Source: Mesorhizobium tianshanense | Lineage (GTDB): Bacteria > Pseudomonadota > Alphaproteobacteria > Rhizobiales > Rhizobiaceae | Direction: 5' to 3' | NCBI RefSeq assembly: GCF_007830515.1 | Contig: NZ_VLKT01000033.1 | Coordinates: forward strand, 26,138 to 90,137 | DNA: 64,000 nt | Shown: positions 26,004-34,896 of the stretch, piece by piece | Position numbering within the stretch: the first letter of the stretch is position 1 | Layout of the letters: every line of letters begins with the position of its first letter | Program-made: the position numbers and the translations under genes | The notes under the pieces: model-generated | What the model saw: the letters and a program-made list of their open reading frames with translations, nothing else | The model's database searches: none | Told to the model about the DNA's origin: nothing

Positions 26004-27134
26004 GTGGCGGACACACTCAGGATCGTCCACTGCTTTCGCTCACCTGTCGGAGGGATTTTCCGTCACGTGCGCGACCTGACCGAGGCGCAGGTCGCCGCCG
26101 GGCATTCCGTCGGCATCGTCTGCGATTCGACGACGGGCGGCGACTTCGAGGAGCATCTGTTCGAACAGATGAAAGGCAGAATGGCGCTCGGCATCCATCG
26201 CACGCCGATGCAGCGACATGTCGGGCCGGGCGACCTCGCCTCGGCCTGGCGCACCTTTGGGATCATCAAGGAATTGCGGCCGGACGTGCTCCACGGGCAC
26301 GGCGCCAAGGGTGGCGCCTATGCTCGCCTGTTCGGCTCATTGTTGCGGGTATCTAGGTCTCGCGTAGCCCGCCTTTATTCACCTCATGGCGGCTCTCTTC
26401 ATTATGACGAGACGACCGCCATGGGGAAGCTGTTCTTCGCGCTCGAACGGTTCATGGCGCGTTTCACCGACTATCTTTTGTTTGTCTCCGATTATGAAAG
26501 GCAGACATATCGCAGGAAGGTCGGCGAACCGCCCATCCCGAACAACCTTGTCCACAACGGCCTGCGCGCCGCCGAGTTCGAGCCGGTGCGGGTCGAGCAG
26601 AATGCGGCCGATGTCCTCTATATCGGCATGATGCGCGACCTCAAGGGACCGGACATCTTCATCGATGCGCTGGTTCTTGCCGGAACGCGCCTTGGCCGTC
26701 CGTTGAAAGCGGTGATGGTCGGAGACGGCGAGGACCTGCCGCGCTACCATGCACAGGTGAAGCGGCTCGGGCTCGAAGGCCATATGCGCTTCCTGCCGCC
26801 GATGCCGGCGCGCGAAGCCTTCGCGCTGGCCGAGCTGGTCGTCGTTCCCTCGCGCGCGGAAGCCATGCCCTACATCGTGCTGGAGGCGCTCGCCGCCGGC
26901 AAATCGATGATCGCCACCGCCGTCGGCGGCATACCGGAAATCCTGGGCGCCGGTTCTCCTGCGCTGATCCGGCCCGATCCGCGCGAACTCGCCGACAAGA
27001 TGAGTGCGGCGCTGGCCGACCTCAAGGGTTACGGCAACCTGATGCCCGATACCATCGACCTCAAGGCACGATTCGGCGCCGACGTGATGGCCGGCGCGAT
27101 CGAGACGGCTTATTTCGCCGCGCTCACGCGCTAA
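26004..27134 (+). CDS. Glycosyltransferase family 4
   Basis: The 376-residue GT-B protein starts at GTG. It has an N-terminal acceptor domain (HCFRSPVGGIFRHVRDL) and the donor-site motif of GT4 (PSRAEAMPYIVLEALAAGKS, with the EX7E pattern, then VGGIPEILG). It probably adds a sugar to the lipid-linked EPS repeat unit at the inner face of the membrane. It is second in the wza-GT4-wcaJ-wzy run. No donor sugar can be assigned. Confidence 0.88.
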   Translation: MADTLRIVHCFRSPVGGIFRHVRDLTEAQVAAGHSVGIVCDSTTGGDFEEHLFEQMKGRMALGIHRTPMQRHVGPGDLASAWRTFGIIKELRPDVLHGHGAKGGAYARLFGSLLRVSRSRVARLYSPHGGSLHYDETTAMGKLFFALERFMARFTDYLLFVSDYERQTYRRKVGEPPIPNNLVHNGLRAAEFEPVRVEQNAADVLYIGMMRDLKGPDIFIDALVLAGTRLGRPLKAVMVGDGEDLPRYHAQVKRLGLEGHMRFLPPMPAREAFALAELVVVPSRAEAMPYIVLEALAAGKSMIATAVGGIPEILGAGSPALIRPDPRELADKMSAALADLKGYGNLMPDTIDLKARFGADVMAGAIETAYFAALTR

Positions 27135-27223
27135 CCCCAAAGCCGCTCCAAAGCCACCCGTTGTTTCAAGGGTTTCTTAGCTCTCTTTTGCTACTCACCT
27201 GAGGGAAGCTTTGCGGATACACC

Positions 27224-28759
27224 ATGAACGAGATCGACCCCGCGCGCCGCTTTTCGAGAGACGCGGTGCGCAAATTCGACGGTCCTGGCGAGAGCCCGAC
27301 GTCCGGCGGCATGAATGACGTCGCCCGTCAGGTCGCGACGCAGTACCGGCGCGATACCATGTCGCCGATCATGGTCAGCGGCGTCTTGCGCATGGTCGAA
27401 TTCGCACTGCTGTTCCTGTCCGGTCTCAGCCTCTATTTCCATTATGTCGGCTTCTTCAACCATCTCGCCTGGCAATATCCGCTGACGATCGCCGCCGCCT
27501 CGTTGCTCGCCGTGGTGCTGTTCGACGTCACCGACTGCTACCAGATCGTCTCGCTGATGCGGCCGATCGCCAATTTCGGCCGTCTCCTGCTGGTCTGGGC
27601 CGGCACCTTTGCCTTGATGGCGCTGACGGCATTCGTCATGAAGATGTCGGAGGATTACTCGCGCCTGCTTTTCGGCACCTGGTTCGTCGTCGGCTTCGTG
27701 CTGATCTTCGGTCTCAGGCTCGTGATGTCCAAGCTGATCCGGCGCTGGGCGCGCGACGGGCGCATGGAGCGTCGCGCCGTCATCGTCGGCGGCGGCACGG
27801 CGGCGGAAGTCCTGATCCGCTCCGTCGAAAAGCAGCCCTACAACGACATCCGCATCTGCGGCATCTTCGACGACCGCGGCGACAAGCGCTCGCCACCCAT
27901 CGTTGCCGGCTATCCGAAGCTCGGCACCGTTTCCGAGCTCATCGAGTTCGCCCGCATCGCCCGCATCGATATGCTGATCGTGTCGCTGCCGCTGACCGCC
28001 GAATCGCGCGTCCTGCAGCTTTTGAAGAAGCTGTGGGTGCTGCCGGTCGATATCCGGCTCTCGGCGCATTCGAACGCGCTGCAGTTCCGGCCGCGCTCCT
28101 ATTCCTACATCGGCTCCGTGCCGATGCTCGATATCTTCGACAAGCCGATCAACGACTGGGATTCGGTCGCCAAGCGCGCCTTCGACATCGTCTTCTCGAT
28201 CATCGGCATCATCGTGTTCTCGCCGGTCATGCTGGTGACCGCGATCGCAATCAAGCTCGACAGCAAGGGACCGGTGCTGTTCCGCCAGAAGCGGCATGGC
28301 TTCAACAACGAGATCATCGAGGTCTACAAGTTCCGCTCGATGTATACGGACAAGGCGGACCCGACGGCCAAGCAGACGGTGACCAAGAACGACCCGCGCG
28401 TCACCCGTGTCGGCCGCTTCATCCGCAAGACCTCGATCGACGAGTTGCCGCAGTTCTTCAATTCGCTTTTCGGTTCGCTGTCGCTGGTCGGCCCGCGTCC
28501 GCACGCCATTGCCGCCCAGTCGCACAACCTCCTCTACAATGAGGTGGTCGACGGCTATTTCGCACGCCACAAGGTCAAGCCCGGCGTCACCGGCTGGGCG
28601 CAGATCAATGGCTGGCGCGGCGAGATGGACACCAACGAGAAGATCCGCATGCGAACGGAATACGACCTCTACTATATCGAGAACTGGTCGCTGCTGTTCG
28701 ATCTGAGGATCCTGCTCCTGACACCGATCCGGCTGCTCAACACGGAAAATGCCTATTGA
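27224..28759 (+). CDS. Undecaprenyl-phosphate glucose-phosphotransferase (WcaJ/ExoY type)
   Basis: The 511-residue polyprenol-phosphate hexose-1-phosphate transferase has four predicted N-terminal helices and a Rossmann-like region (RRAVIVGGGTAAEVLIRSVE). The C-terminal catalytic domain follows, with KRAFDIVFSIIGIIVFSPVM, YKFRSMYTDKAD, TSIDELPQFFNSLFGSLSLV, GPRPHA and KPGVTGWAQINGWRGE. It starts the repeat unit by loading a sugar phosphate, probably glucose, on undecaprenyl phosphate. The downstream polymerase gene overlaps its stop. Confidence 0.93.
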   Translation: MNEIDPARRFSRDAVRKFDGPGESPTSGGMNDVARQVATQYRRDTMSPIMVSGVLRMVEFALLFLSGLSLYFHYVGFFNHLAWQYPLTIAAASLLAVVLFDVTDCYQIVSLMRPIANFGRLLLVWAGTFALMALTAFVMKMSEDYSRLLFGTWFVVGFVLIFGLRLVMSKLIRRWARDGRMERRAVIVGGGTAAEVLIRSVEKQPYNDIRICGIFDDRGDKRSPPIVAGYPKLGTVSELIEFARIARIDMLIVSLPLTAESRVLQLLKKLWVLPVDIRLSAHSNALQFRPRSYSYIGSVPMLDIFDKPINDWDSVAKRAFDIVFSIIGIIVFSPVMLVTAIAIKLDSKGPVLFRQKRHGFNNEIIEVYKFRSMYTDKADPTAKQTVTKNDPRVTRVGRFIRKTSIDELPQFFNSLFGSLSLVGPRPHAIAAQSHNLLYNEVVDGYFARHKVKPGVTGWAQINGWRGEMDTNEKIRMRTEYDLYYIENWSLLFDLRILLLTPIRLLNTENAY

Positions 28760-30045
28760 GCGCCGTCACGCGCGAGCTGCCGCCGGCCGCGGTCAACGCC
28801 AAGCTGATCGCGCTGATTGCGTCGGGCGCGGTTTTCCTCGGCGTCTTCCTGTCCGGCTTCGTCATCGACGAGCCGGCGCCGTACGATCTCTACATGGCCG
28901 GGCTGATGGCGGTGTGGGCCTTGTTCGGCCTGCGCATATCACGCGCCGCAGCGCCGCTGCTGGTGCTGCTGGTGATCATGAATATCGGCGGCATGATCGC
29001 GATGACCCAGATGTCGGATATTGCCAGCACCCCGCTCTATCTCTCCGTGTCGCTGTTCCTTGCCTTCACCGCTGTGTTCTTCGCCTCGGTGACATCAGTC
29101 CAGCCCAGTCTCTACCGGCTGATCTTCCTGGCTTATGTGATGTCGGCGGTGCTGACCTCGCTGCTCGGCATAGCGGGCTATTTCCACGCCTTCCCGGGGG
29201 CGGAGATCTTCACCAAATACCACCGTGCCGCCGGCGCCTTCCAGGATCCGAACGTGTTCGGACCGTTCCTGGTGCTGCCTGGCATCTACCTGCTCTATCT
29301 CCTGCTGACAGGTCCTGTCTCACGCATGCCCTTGCTGGCGGTGCCGCTGCTGATCATCGCGGCCGGCATTTTCTTCTCCTTCTCGCGTGGCGCCTGGGGC
29401 ATGTTCGGCGTTGCGGCGATCCTGCTCACCGGCGCCCTGTTCCTGCAGAGCGCCAGCGGCATGTTCCGGTTGCGCGTCGTCGTCATGACCATCGCCGCCA
29501 TCTCGCTGCTGGTCATCGCGATGCTCGTCATCCTGCAGCTGCCGGGCGTCTCGGAGATGTTTTCCAGCCGCGCCCAGTTGGAGCAGAGCTATGACACGGC
29601 CCGCCTCGGTCGCTTCGCCCGCTACACGATCGGTTTCCAGATGGCGCTGGAGCATCCGCTTGGCATCGGCCCGCTCGTCTTCGGCACGATCTTCGGCGAG
29701 GACACGCACGACATCTGGCTGAAGTTGCTGATGGACTATGGCTGGCTCGGCTTCGTGTCGTTCCTGACGCTGACCTGCTGGACGATATCAGCTGGTTTTC
29801 GCATTCTGCTGCGCGACAGGCCGTGGCAGCCCTACCTTCTGTGCGCCTATGTCGCCTTCATCGGCAATATCGGGCTGGGCACCTTCATCGATATCGATCA
29901 CTGGCGCCATGTCTATCTGCTGCTCGGACTGATCTGGGGCGCCATCGCGCTCGAATACCGCCATCAGCGGCAGTTGCGGCCGGCGGCGCAGCCCATGCCA
30001 GCGGCTGCAATTCCATCTGGCAGAAAAGCCGCCGAATTCGGTTGA
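28756..30045 (+). CDS. O-antigen ligase/polymerase-like membrane protein (Wzy/ExoQ type)
   Basis: The 429-residue protein is a multi-spanning membrane protein with about 11 hydrophobic helices and a large periplasmic loop. The Wzy_C-type segment is FSFSRGAWGMFGVAAILL, followed by LGRFARYTIGFQMALEHPLGIGPLVFG, which matches the Wzy/WaaL superfamily. It most likely polymerises repeat units made by the preceding enzymes. The TTG at 28756 overlaps the wcaJ stop, implying coupling; later GTG starts cannot be excluded. It is the last gene before tRNA-Pro. Confidence 0.85.
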   Translation: MSAVTRELPPAAVNAKLIALIASGAVFLGVFLSGFVIDEPAPYDLYMAGLMAVWALFGLRISRAAAPLLVLLVIMNIGGMIAMTQMSDIASTPLYLSVSLFLAFTAVFFASVTSVQPSLYRLIFLAYVMSAVLTSLLGIAGYFHAFPGAEIFTKYHRAAGAFQDPNVFGPFLVLPGIYLLYLLLTGPVSRMPLLAVPLLIIAAGIFFSFSRGAWGMFGVAAILLTGALFLQSASGMFRLRVVVMTIAAISLLVIAMLVILQLPGVSEMFSSRAQLEQSYDTARLGRFARYTIGFQMALEHPLGIGPLVFGTIFGEDTHDIWLKLLMDYGWLGFVSFLTLTCWTISAGFRILLRDRPWQPYLLCAYVAFIGNIGLGTFIDIDHWRHVYLLLGLIWGAIALEYRHQRQLRPAAQPMPAAAIPSGRKAAEFG

Positions 30046-30081
30046 CCGGAACCGGGTTATCACGATACATCGCGACCGGTC

Positions 30082-30158
<77 letters not shown>

Positions 30159-30304
30159 AATAAAACAAAGACTTAGCCAGCATCCCCAAGCTGGCTATAC
30201 GAAAAATAGCCACATTGTAGCCGGCGCCGCCCAAGTCACCTGCAATTTCGCCTGTCATCGTGGTCGACTGTCTCTTGCCTCAAAGGCGAGAAAGGAAAAA
30301 CACA

Positions 30305-30496
30305 GTGAGCAAGGCACAATTGACACTGACCACGGTTGGTAGGTTCACCTCACAGACGCCGCCGAACCTGCCCCTGATGGAGGCGATCGACTGGCACCGC
30401 AGGCGCGGCGAGGATATCTCAAGCCTGATTTTTCGCACTAGGGATGGAGCCTATTTTCCCAGCGAAGTGAAAAGGGCAACGACTCGCGCTGCCTAA
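30305..30496 (+). CDS. Small hypothetical protein (63 residues)
   Basis: The GTG-started frame encodes MSKAQLTLTTVGRFTSQTPP and ends in a basic tail. AAAGGAAAAA lies about 8 bases upstream and could bind ribosomes. It ends just before the hairpin at 30504-30519. Nothing in it points to a function, and its reality rests only on a plausible start and terminator. Confidence 0.4.
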   Translation: MSKAQLTLTTVGRFTSQTPPNLPLMEAIDWHRRRGEDISSLIFRTRDGAYFPSEVKRATTRAA

Positions 30497-30521
30497 ACAA
30501 AAACCCCGCCGAAGCGGGGCC
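30497..30521 (-). terminator. Terminator of the 69-residue gene
   Basis: CCCCGC (30504-30509) pairs with GCGGGG (30514-30519) over a CGAA loop. On the minus strand it is followed by TTTTTGTTT, a good intrinsic terminator for the gene at 30546-30755. It may also stop the plus-strand gene. Confidence 0.75.
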
Positions 30522-30545
30522 TTGTCGTTGCGATGGCGGAATGCG

Positions 30546-30755
30546 TCAGGCAGGCAGAAGCACCTCGCCCAAGATCATCAGGTCGCGCACCTCGCATTTG
30601 TCCTGGCGCGCCGCACACCGTAAACCTCTCCTGCCGGCCTTGTGCCGCATCATAACCAGCGACGGCATCGGCTGGTCTCGGTGGGTGACCATCTGGCCGA
30701 GTTCGAATTTCCAAGTCTCGGCCGGTCGTTCAGTGACGGTTGCATGGGCGTTCAT
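30546..30755 (-). CDS. Small hypothetical protein (69 residues)
   Basis: The ATG at 30755 has GGAG 8 bases upstream, and the gene ends 25 bases before a strong terminator, so it is probably expressed. It encodes a basic soluble protein (NAHATVTERPAETWKFELGQ, then VMMRHKAGRRGLRCAARQDK). The phrase FELGQMVTHRDQPMPSLVM resembles a short beta-barrel start seen in small rhizobial hypothetical proteins. No family is recognised. Confidence 0.6.
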   Translation of the reverse strand: MNAHATVTERPAETWKFELGQMVTHRDQPMPSLVMMRHKAGRRGLRCAARQDKCEVRDLMILGEVLLPA

Positions 30756-30863
30756 TTTAGTCTCTCCAGTTGGCCTCTCAGGCCGCGCCGGATAGGCCCG
30801 GCAGCCGGGGGTGAGAGGCGACTGGAGATCGCCGGCAAGCTTTTGGGCGTTAGCCTTGGACAT

Positions 30864-31163
30864 AGCTGTGCCACCCCGGCCAAAACCCTTGGCCTGCCGC
30901 TGCGCGTCTATCGATTTGCAGAGAACCCCTTACCCTTACCACCAAACATGGCCGAAAATCAGGGCGGACGCAAGCACCTTGTAATATTTATTTTTGCGGT
31001 ATGCAGTTGCTAGGCGTCTTCGCCTAATGTGAATAGGCCCGTTTTCCTTTTTGTATTGCGCAAAAATGCAAACGACCATTTTATACTCGCGTCGCATTGC
31101 GGCTGGACTCAATTGTTATTTTATGGAATCTATACTAGGAGAACATATAGCGGAGATGACTCC
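30864..31163. other. Gene-free A+T-richer stretch inside the putative island
   Basis: No convincing frame is seen on either strand. The only structure noted is a short hairpin, TAGGCG-TCTT-CGCCTA (31011-31026). Confidence 0.4.
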
Positions 31164-31328
31164 ATGAGAGACGCGCTTATCTTCGATGACATCTCCAAAA
31201 TCATTGCGCAGCCGCGGAGCGACTGGCGCCGGACAGCCTTTGCCCTTGCCATCGACCTTGGCGGCAAGCTCGCCACGGGCTTGGTAATAGGCATGGGCAT
31301 TGCCGTCGGCATGGCGCTGGCCGGCTAA
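31164..31328 (+). CDS. Small single-helix membrane protein (54 residues)
   Basis: The protein begins MRDALIFDDISKIIAQPRSD and has one hydrophobic glycine-rich helix (LATGLVIGMGIAVGMALAG) at its C-terminus. GGAG lies 9 bases before the ATG. The family is not recognised; a tail-anchored inner-membrane location is inferred. It lies inside the putative tRNA-Pro island. Confidence 0.55.
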   Translation: MRDALIFDDISKIIAQPRSDWRRTAFALAIDLGGKLATGLVIGMGIAVGMALAG

Positions 31329-31585
31329 GTTGGAAGCACGGTAATTCCGCGATCGTGTACCTATGGCGCGCGCCCAAGCCTCTGTTAGATTCTTCATGCG
31401 GCGGACCCCAATCCGCTGGCCGGCGCCCGTCAGGCGATCTTACCCCACGCGCCCCCCAAGCGGCGCCGGCCACCTTCTCCTGCTGATTTCGTCAAGCACG
31501 CCCTTGCGGGGGCGGAGGCTTGTGTTTGCCTTTGACCAGCGCGATGCTTAAAGCGTGTGGATACGGGGGCAACAGGAAGGGGGTG

Positions 31586-31867
31586 ATGACGTTTTCTTAC
31601 ATCCACGTCATAGGGGCTCTTGCCGCAGCTATCGCGATCATCATGGCAGTTCTTCTGACGGCACCTAACCTGACTGTTGGCACAAACCGCCTAAGGCTAG
31701 GGGTGAAAGTCCTGTGCCGTACAGTTGCCGGCGCTGGCTACGTCTTGTTTTTGGTCATGCTAGTCTGGGGTGTCACCACGCGCAGTGAAACTCTGATGTA
31801 CACCTCCATGATACCGCTGGCGGTCGCACTTCTGACGTCAAAGTTTATGCAGCGCAATGGCTTCTAA
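31586..31867 (+). CDS. Small membrane protein with three helices (93 residues)
   Basis: The predicted helices are VIGALAAAIAIIMAVLLTAP, GAGYVLFLVMLVWGV and TSMIPLAVALLTSKF. The ATG at 31586 follows a purine-rich AGGAAGGGGG, the best ribosome-binding site in this stretch. No family or motif is recognised. It is one of two small membrane proteins 257 bases apart in the island. Confidence 0.55.
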   Translation: MTFSYIHVIGALAAAIAIIMAVLLTAPNLTVGTNRLRLGVKVLCRTVAGAGYVLFLVMLVWGVTTRSETLMYTSMIPLAVALLTSKFMQRNGF

Positions 31868-31969
31868 GCCCGCGCAAGATACCACCGTTCAGCCATCCTT
31901 GGCCTTACCGTAGGCGTTCGGGCTGATGTCGGGCGTGTAGATCAGGCCTTTCGGCGAACGCTCAGTGGG

Positions 31970-32206
31970 TCATGGGTCCAACCCTGTTGTGATAGCTAAT
32001 TGTGATCGACCCCTCTGCGAAAACAGCTCGGCAGTGATTTCATCTCTGTCCCCACTATGCCTAGCGATCAAAGCCAGCGCTTCCTGGTGGCCAATGTTGC
32101 CGAGCTTCATGAGGTACGGAACCTCAAACGTTCTCTTGTTGAGGCGCCATTCTGGCACATGCCGTGTTGTTGCTTTTCGCGCTGTTGTTCCATCTTGACG
32201 CATCAT
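31970..32206 (-). CDS. Small hypothetical protein (78 residues), weakly DUF3606-like
   Basis: The second of two adjacent ATG codons (start at 32206) is preceded by AAGGGCAG. The product has a basic N-terminus and a helical segment (RTFEVPYLMKLGNIGHQEAL ... IARHSGDRDEI) resembling, by eye only, the short DUF3606 pattern (E-V-x-Y ... G). It overlaps nothing else convincing. The start of the SPOR-like gene at 32291 diverges from it. Confidence 0.4.
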   Translation of the reverse strand: MMRQDGTTARKATTRHVPEWRLNKRTFEVPYLMKLGNIGHQEALALIARHSGDRDEITAELFSQRGRSQLAITTGLDP

Positions 32207-32290
32207 TTGACTGCCCTTCCCCGATGTGATGGTGCAGTGGCAAATTCCGTGCCTCTTGCGCCTCGCACGTCCTGGCGCCTTCCCTTGGTG

Positions 32291-32560
32291 ATGGTTCCCC
32301 TCGCTGTCTTTCTCACGGCAAGCCCGAGCAGCCTTGAAGCTATCGCTGGTCTCGTTCCCGCCGGTTTGCTCACTGGCACCGCAGCCGACGGCAGTTGCGA
32401 TATCAAACGCAACATTTCCATCAACACAGGTGAGCGGATCTATCACGTCCCCGGCCAGGAGCACTATTTCGAGATCAAGATCAGCCCGCAGTATGGCGAG
32501 CGCTGGTTTTGCTCAGAGGCCGATGCGCGCGCGGCCGGCTGGCGGAAGGCGCGAAGGTAG
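32291..32560 (+). CDS. Small protein with ExoI-like C-terminal 'sunset' domain
   Basis: The C-terminal half contains CDIKRNISINTGERIYHVPG and GERWFCSEADARAAGWRKA. This pattern is found as a C-terminal domain in rhizobial nuclease-like ExoI proteins and as short stand-alone proteins. The start is uncertain: ATG 32291 gives a hydrophobic lead (MVPLAVFLTASPSSLEAIAG) suitable for export, whereas the open frame extends back to 32057. Two cysteines are positioned for a disulfide. The function is unknown, probably extracytoplasmic. Confidence 0.6.
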   Translation: MVPLAVFLTASPSSLEAIAGLVPAGLLTGTAADGSCDIKRNISINTGERIYHVPGQEHYFEIKISPQYGERWFCSEADARAAGWRKARR

Positions 32561-32597
32561 TGCCGCAATGAGAAATGTGAGTAGGGAGAAAGATGCA

Positions 32598-32819
32598 ATG
32601 GCCTCGTCAGACAAGCCCCGTCTCGGAACGAAACGCAGGATAATGTACGATCTCCTGCATCGACCTCAGGGCGCTACCTTGGCGGAACTAAACCGCGCAA
32701 CTGGGTGGGACGCCTTCAGCTATATCAACGACACGAAGGCGATCGCCCGTGACTATGGCGGCACGCCCCATATTAACGGGGGTGGGCAATCGCGTCGGTT
32801 CTGGATCACAAAAAACTGA
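32598..32819 (+). CDS. Small winged-helix-like protein (DUF3489 type)
   Basis: The 73-residue protein reads RRIMYDLLHRPQGATLAELN then ATGWDAFSYINDTKAIARDYGG, which fits the DUF3489 pattern (GAT-L-x-E-L-x-x-A-T-G-W) of predicted DNA-binding domains. AGGGAG lies about 11 bases upstream of ATG 32598; an in-frame ATG at 32568 is an alternative. DUF3489 proteins are common on rhizobial mobile elements, which fits the island reading. Confidence 0.6.
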   Translation: MASSDKPRLGTKRRIMYDLLHRPQGATLAELNRATGWDAFSYINDTKAIARDYGGTPHINGGGQSRRFWITKN

Positions 32820-33403
32820 AGCATCACCATCCGGCTAGAAAAATGCGGAAAGCAGTCGCCGGTCTGGGTGTGCTTATCGGCTTTTGGTATGATACCCGAT
32901 CGATATCGAAACCAAATGGGGGATCAGGTGTGGGCGGCCCATCGAAACCGGCATCGAATGTAGCCGGCAAATACTCCCATGAGCATGCATGACGCATGTC
33001 AGGACTGAGCTATCTTTAGGCGCGGGAGTGTCTAACTTTCGCTTGACCGGCGCTGCCAGGCATCCCCTACACTTGCTGCGCCGGTCACCCTTTGTTCTTG
33101 CTTCCCAAGGGCTTCCTGGGCGTGGAGGACACGGACGCGCTGCAGTCAACGAATCGGAGCTCAAGCCGCGCGGTTTCGAACCCAGCCATTTGATACCGCA
33201 TCGTTCTTTGCCATTTTGCTTGCGTCGGCACCAATTGACCTGCGGCGCAATCCCACCGACCATTGTGCCGCAGACCGCCCCCCTTCTCGAAGGCGGCCGC
33301 CGTTGGACCGGCTGAAACACGGCCATAAGATCCGGGTCGAGAGCTCGCCGGTTCGAATTCGGCCGCTCCAACCGTGTTGAGCAGATACACTTGGGTGTCG
33401 CGG
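32820..33403. other. Gene-free region at the island's right end
   Basis: Frames here overlap on both strands with no ribosome-binding site and atypical residues (runs of R, P, C), so none is called. The tRNA-like fragment 33345-33373 lies near its end. Confidence 0.45.
33345..33373 (+). repeat. Degenerate tRNA-Pro 3'-end copy (right att-like site)
   Basis: The segment preserves a T-arm (GCCGG-TTCGAAT-TCGGC) and acceptor-like CGCTCCAACC, 25 of 29 identical to the tRNA-Pro 3' end. The D- and anticodon arms are not convincingly present upstream, so it is a fragment rather than a functional tRNA. Confidence 0.5.
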
Positions 33404-33688
33404 CTAGGAGACGGGTCGATTTTCCGCGGGTTGTGCAAGCACGGCTGTATCGATCAGCGCGCTTTCCGGAAGCCGAAGTGCAGAGGCTATTCGTCGAAGC
33501 TTCGACGGATCGGCATTCTTGCCGTTCTCGATGTCCGCGATCTCATCGATCGCCAGGCCGCACGTCAGAGATAGCTCTTCCATGCTGTATCCCCTGGTTT
33601 CCCGGATGGCTCTGAGGGCGCTGTGATCCGGCGCAGCTTCGATTGCCGCCAGTTCGGAGAAGGGTTCTTTTTTTGCTATGTGGGGCAT
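33404..33688 (-). CDS. XRE-family helix-turn-helix regulator (94 residues)
   Basis: The HTH_3 domain is ALRAIRETRGYSMEELSLTC then GLAIDEIADIENGKNADPSK and LRRIASALRLPESALID, the classic five-helix Cro/C1 layout. The ATG at 33688 is chosen for GGAG six bases upstream; an ATG four codons earlier lacks one. It lies just outside the right att-like site, so whether it belongs to the island is unclear. The target is unknown. Confidence 0.75.
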   Translation of the reverse strand: MPHIAKKEPFSELAAIEAAPDHSALRAIRETRGYSMEELSLTCGLAIDEIADIENGKNADPSKLRRIASALRLPESALIDTAVLAQPAENRPVS

Positions 33689-34144
33689 TGGCAACTCCAT
33701 GGGCTGAAAGAGTTTGATCAAATAATGATGTTGCCTGGGACGGTTGCGAGAATGCCCGGTCATTAACGATTTGCCAAGCACCAAAAAAACCGTCACGGCA
33801 TCGTGATACCGACCGGCGCAGCCCTGGCATAGGCCGCAGCGACGCAGGCGCGGGATGCCATTCCGATCAGGTTCTTTTGACTGGTCGATCGCCGACCTGT
33901 TCGACGGCTCCGAGCCGCTCGCCCGTCAAGCGACTGTCCCTCGCCGCCAGCCCGTTTCGAGAGATCGGATCAGCGGCGGGAACTTGATGCAGGCGCAAAC
34001 GCATCAGGCCCCGCAAATTTTTTTGAAGCCGTGTGAACCTTTCCTCTGAGAGCCGCACCCAGATGGCATGGACGCCAAGAAGGCGATCCCCAACCAGAAG
34101 GACGCCAGGACTGCGGTCCTCGATCCAGAGAAGGAAATGCTCAA
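33689..34144. other. Gene-free region before a small secreted protein
   Basis: 456 bases between diverging genes. No frame has a good start, composition or motif; I see nothing further in it. Confidence 0.45.
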
Positions 34145-34423
34145 ATGACCAATATCTCGAACTTCAAGCGCCTTTCGCTCGCCGCTGCCATCGCCGTCTC
34201 GGCATTTGGCTCGATTTCCGTTCCGAGCTCGGCCTTCGCCAACGGCACGCATCCCACCGGCGACGGCGGCGCGGTTTGTAAGGGCGCTGGCCACTGTCTG
34301 GTGCTGCAGCTCGACTGCAAGGGCACATACACGGACGCCACCGACTCCAACGGCACCGTCTACGGCAAGTGCAGCCAGGTCATGAAGGTCGACCCGAAGA
34401 GCCGCCTCAAGCTCGCGCGCTGA
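34145..34423 (+). CDS. Small secreted cysteine-containing protein (92 residues)
   Basis: A Sec signal peptide (KRLSLAAAIAVSAFGSISVP, cleavage after SAFA) is followed by a mature ~60-residue domain with four cysteines (VCKGAGHCLVLQLDCKG ... YGKCSQV) that could form two disulfides in the periplasm. AGGAAAT lies upstream of the ATG. No family name is recognised; similar short proteins are common in Mesorhizobium from memory. Confidence 0.7.
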   Translation: MTNISNFKRLSLAAAIAVSAFGSISVPSSAFANGTHPTGDGGAVCKGAGHCLVLQLDCKGTYTDATDSNGTVYGKCSQVMKVDPKSRLKLAR

Positions 34424-34483
34424 TCGACTGTCGCTGACAAGAAATGGCGGCCGTCCTGCGCACGACCGCCATTTCCGTTTGGC

Positions 34484-34822
34484 TCAACGTGCTGATCTCG
34501 ATGTCGGTCGCGACGTTTTCTGCTGTCGGCTGAGCAACAGGCTTGCGATAAGCCCGACCACAACCAGCCCGACAGCAGCCGCTGTCGCCGGATGATCCCG
34601 CGCCGTCTTCTCGACCACCCTGCCTTGCCTCCGGATCGCTGGCAGAGCGTTACTGAAGCGCTCGGCAATATCCGAGTAATAGTCCGATGCGGCCTCACGC
34701 CCATCCTCGTAGTAGGAACCGCCCCGCCTGGACACGGCTTTCCTCAGCGCCGCCAGCTCCCTGGAGAGGGCTGCGACCTGCTTTTCGAGATCGATGTCTG
34801 AGAGGGTCGAAAATAATGCCAT
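34484..34822 (-). CDS. ElaB/YqjD-like membrane-anchored protein
   Basis: The 112-residue protein has an N-terminal amphipathic coiled coil (LEKQVAALSRELAALRKAVS), a central helix (YYSDIAERFSNALPAIRRQG) and a C-terminal transmembrane helix (PATAAAVGLVVVGLIASLLL) followed by a basic tail. This is the layout of the DUF883/ElaB group, which bind ribosomes or stress-related partners in E. coli. AAGGAAGG precedes ATG 34822. It converges with the secreted-protein gene. Confidence 0.65.
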   Translation of the reverse strand: MALFSTLSDIDLEKQVAALSRELAALRKAVSRRGGSYYEDGREAASDYYSDIAERFSNALPAIRRQGRVVEKTARDHPATAAAVGLVVVGLIASLLLSRQQKTSRPTSRSAR

Positions 34823-34896
34823 GATGTACGTCCTTCCTTTTGCGGAAAGAACGCATGATTCCAAAAGCAGTTCCGATTTCTGCCGGCGATCGATCG

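Noticed and set aside
32874..33371. 165-codon minus-strand frame at the island's right end
   Set aside because: It overlaps other open frames on both strands, has no ribosome-binding site, and its residue use (many R, P, C) looks non-coding.
33304..33373. Complete tRNA at the right end of the island
   Set aside because: The 5' TGGACCG pairs 6 of 7 with the acceptor 3' strand, but no anticodon stem can be formed, so only a 3' fragment is called.
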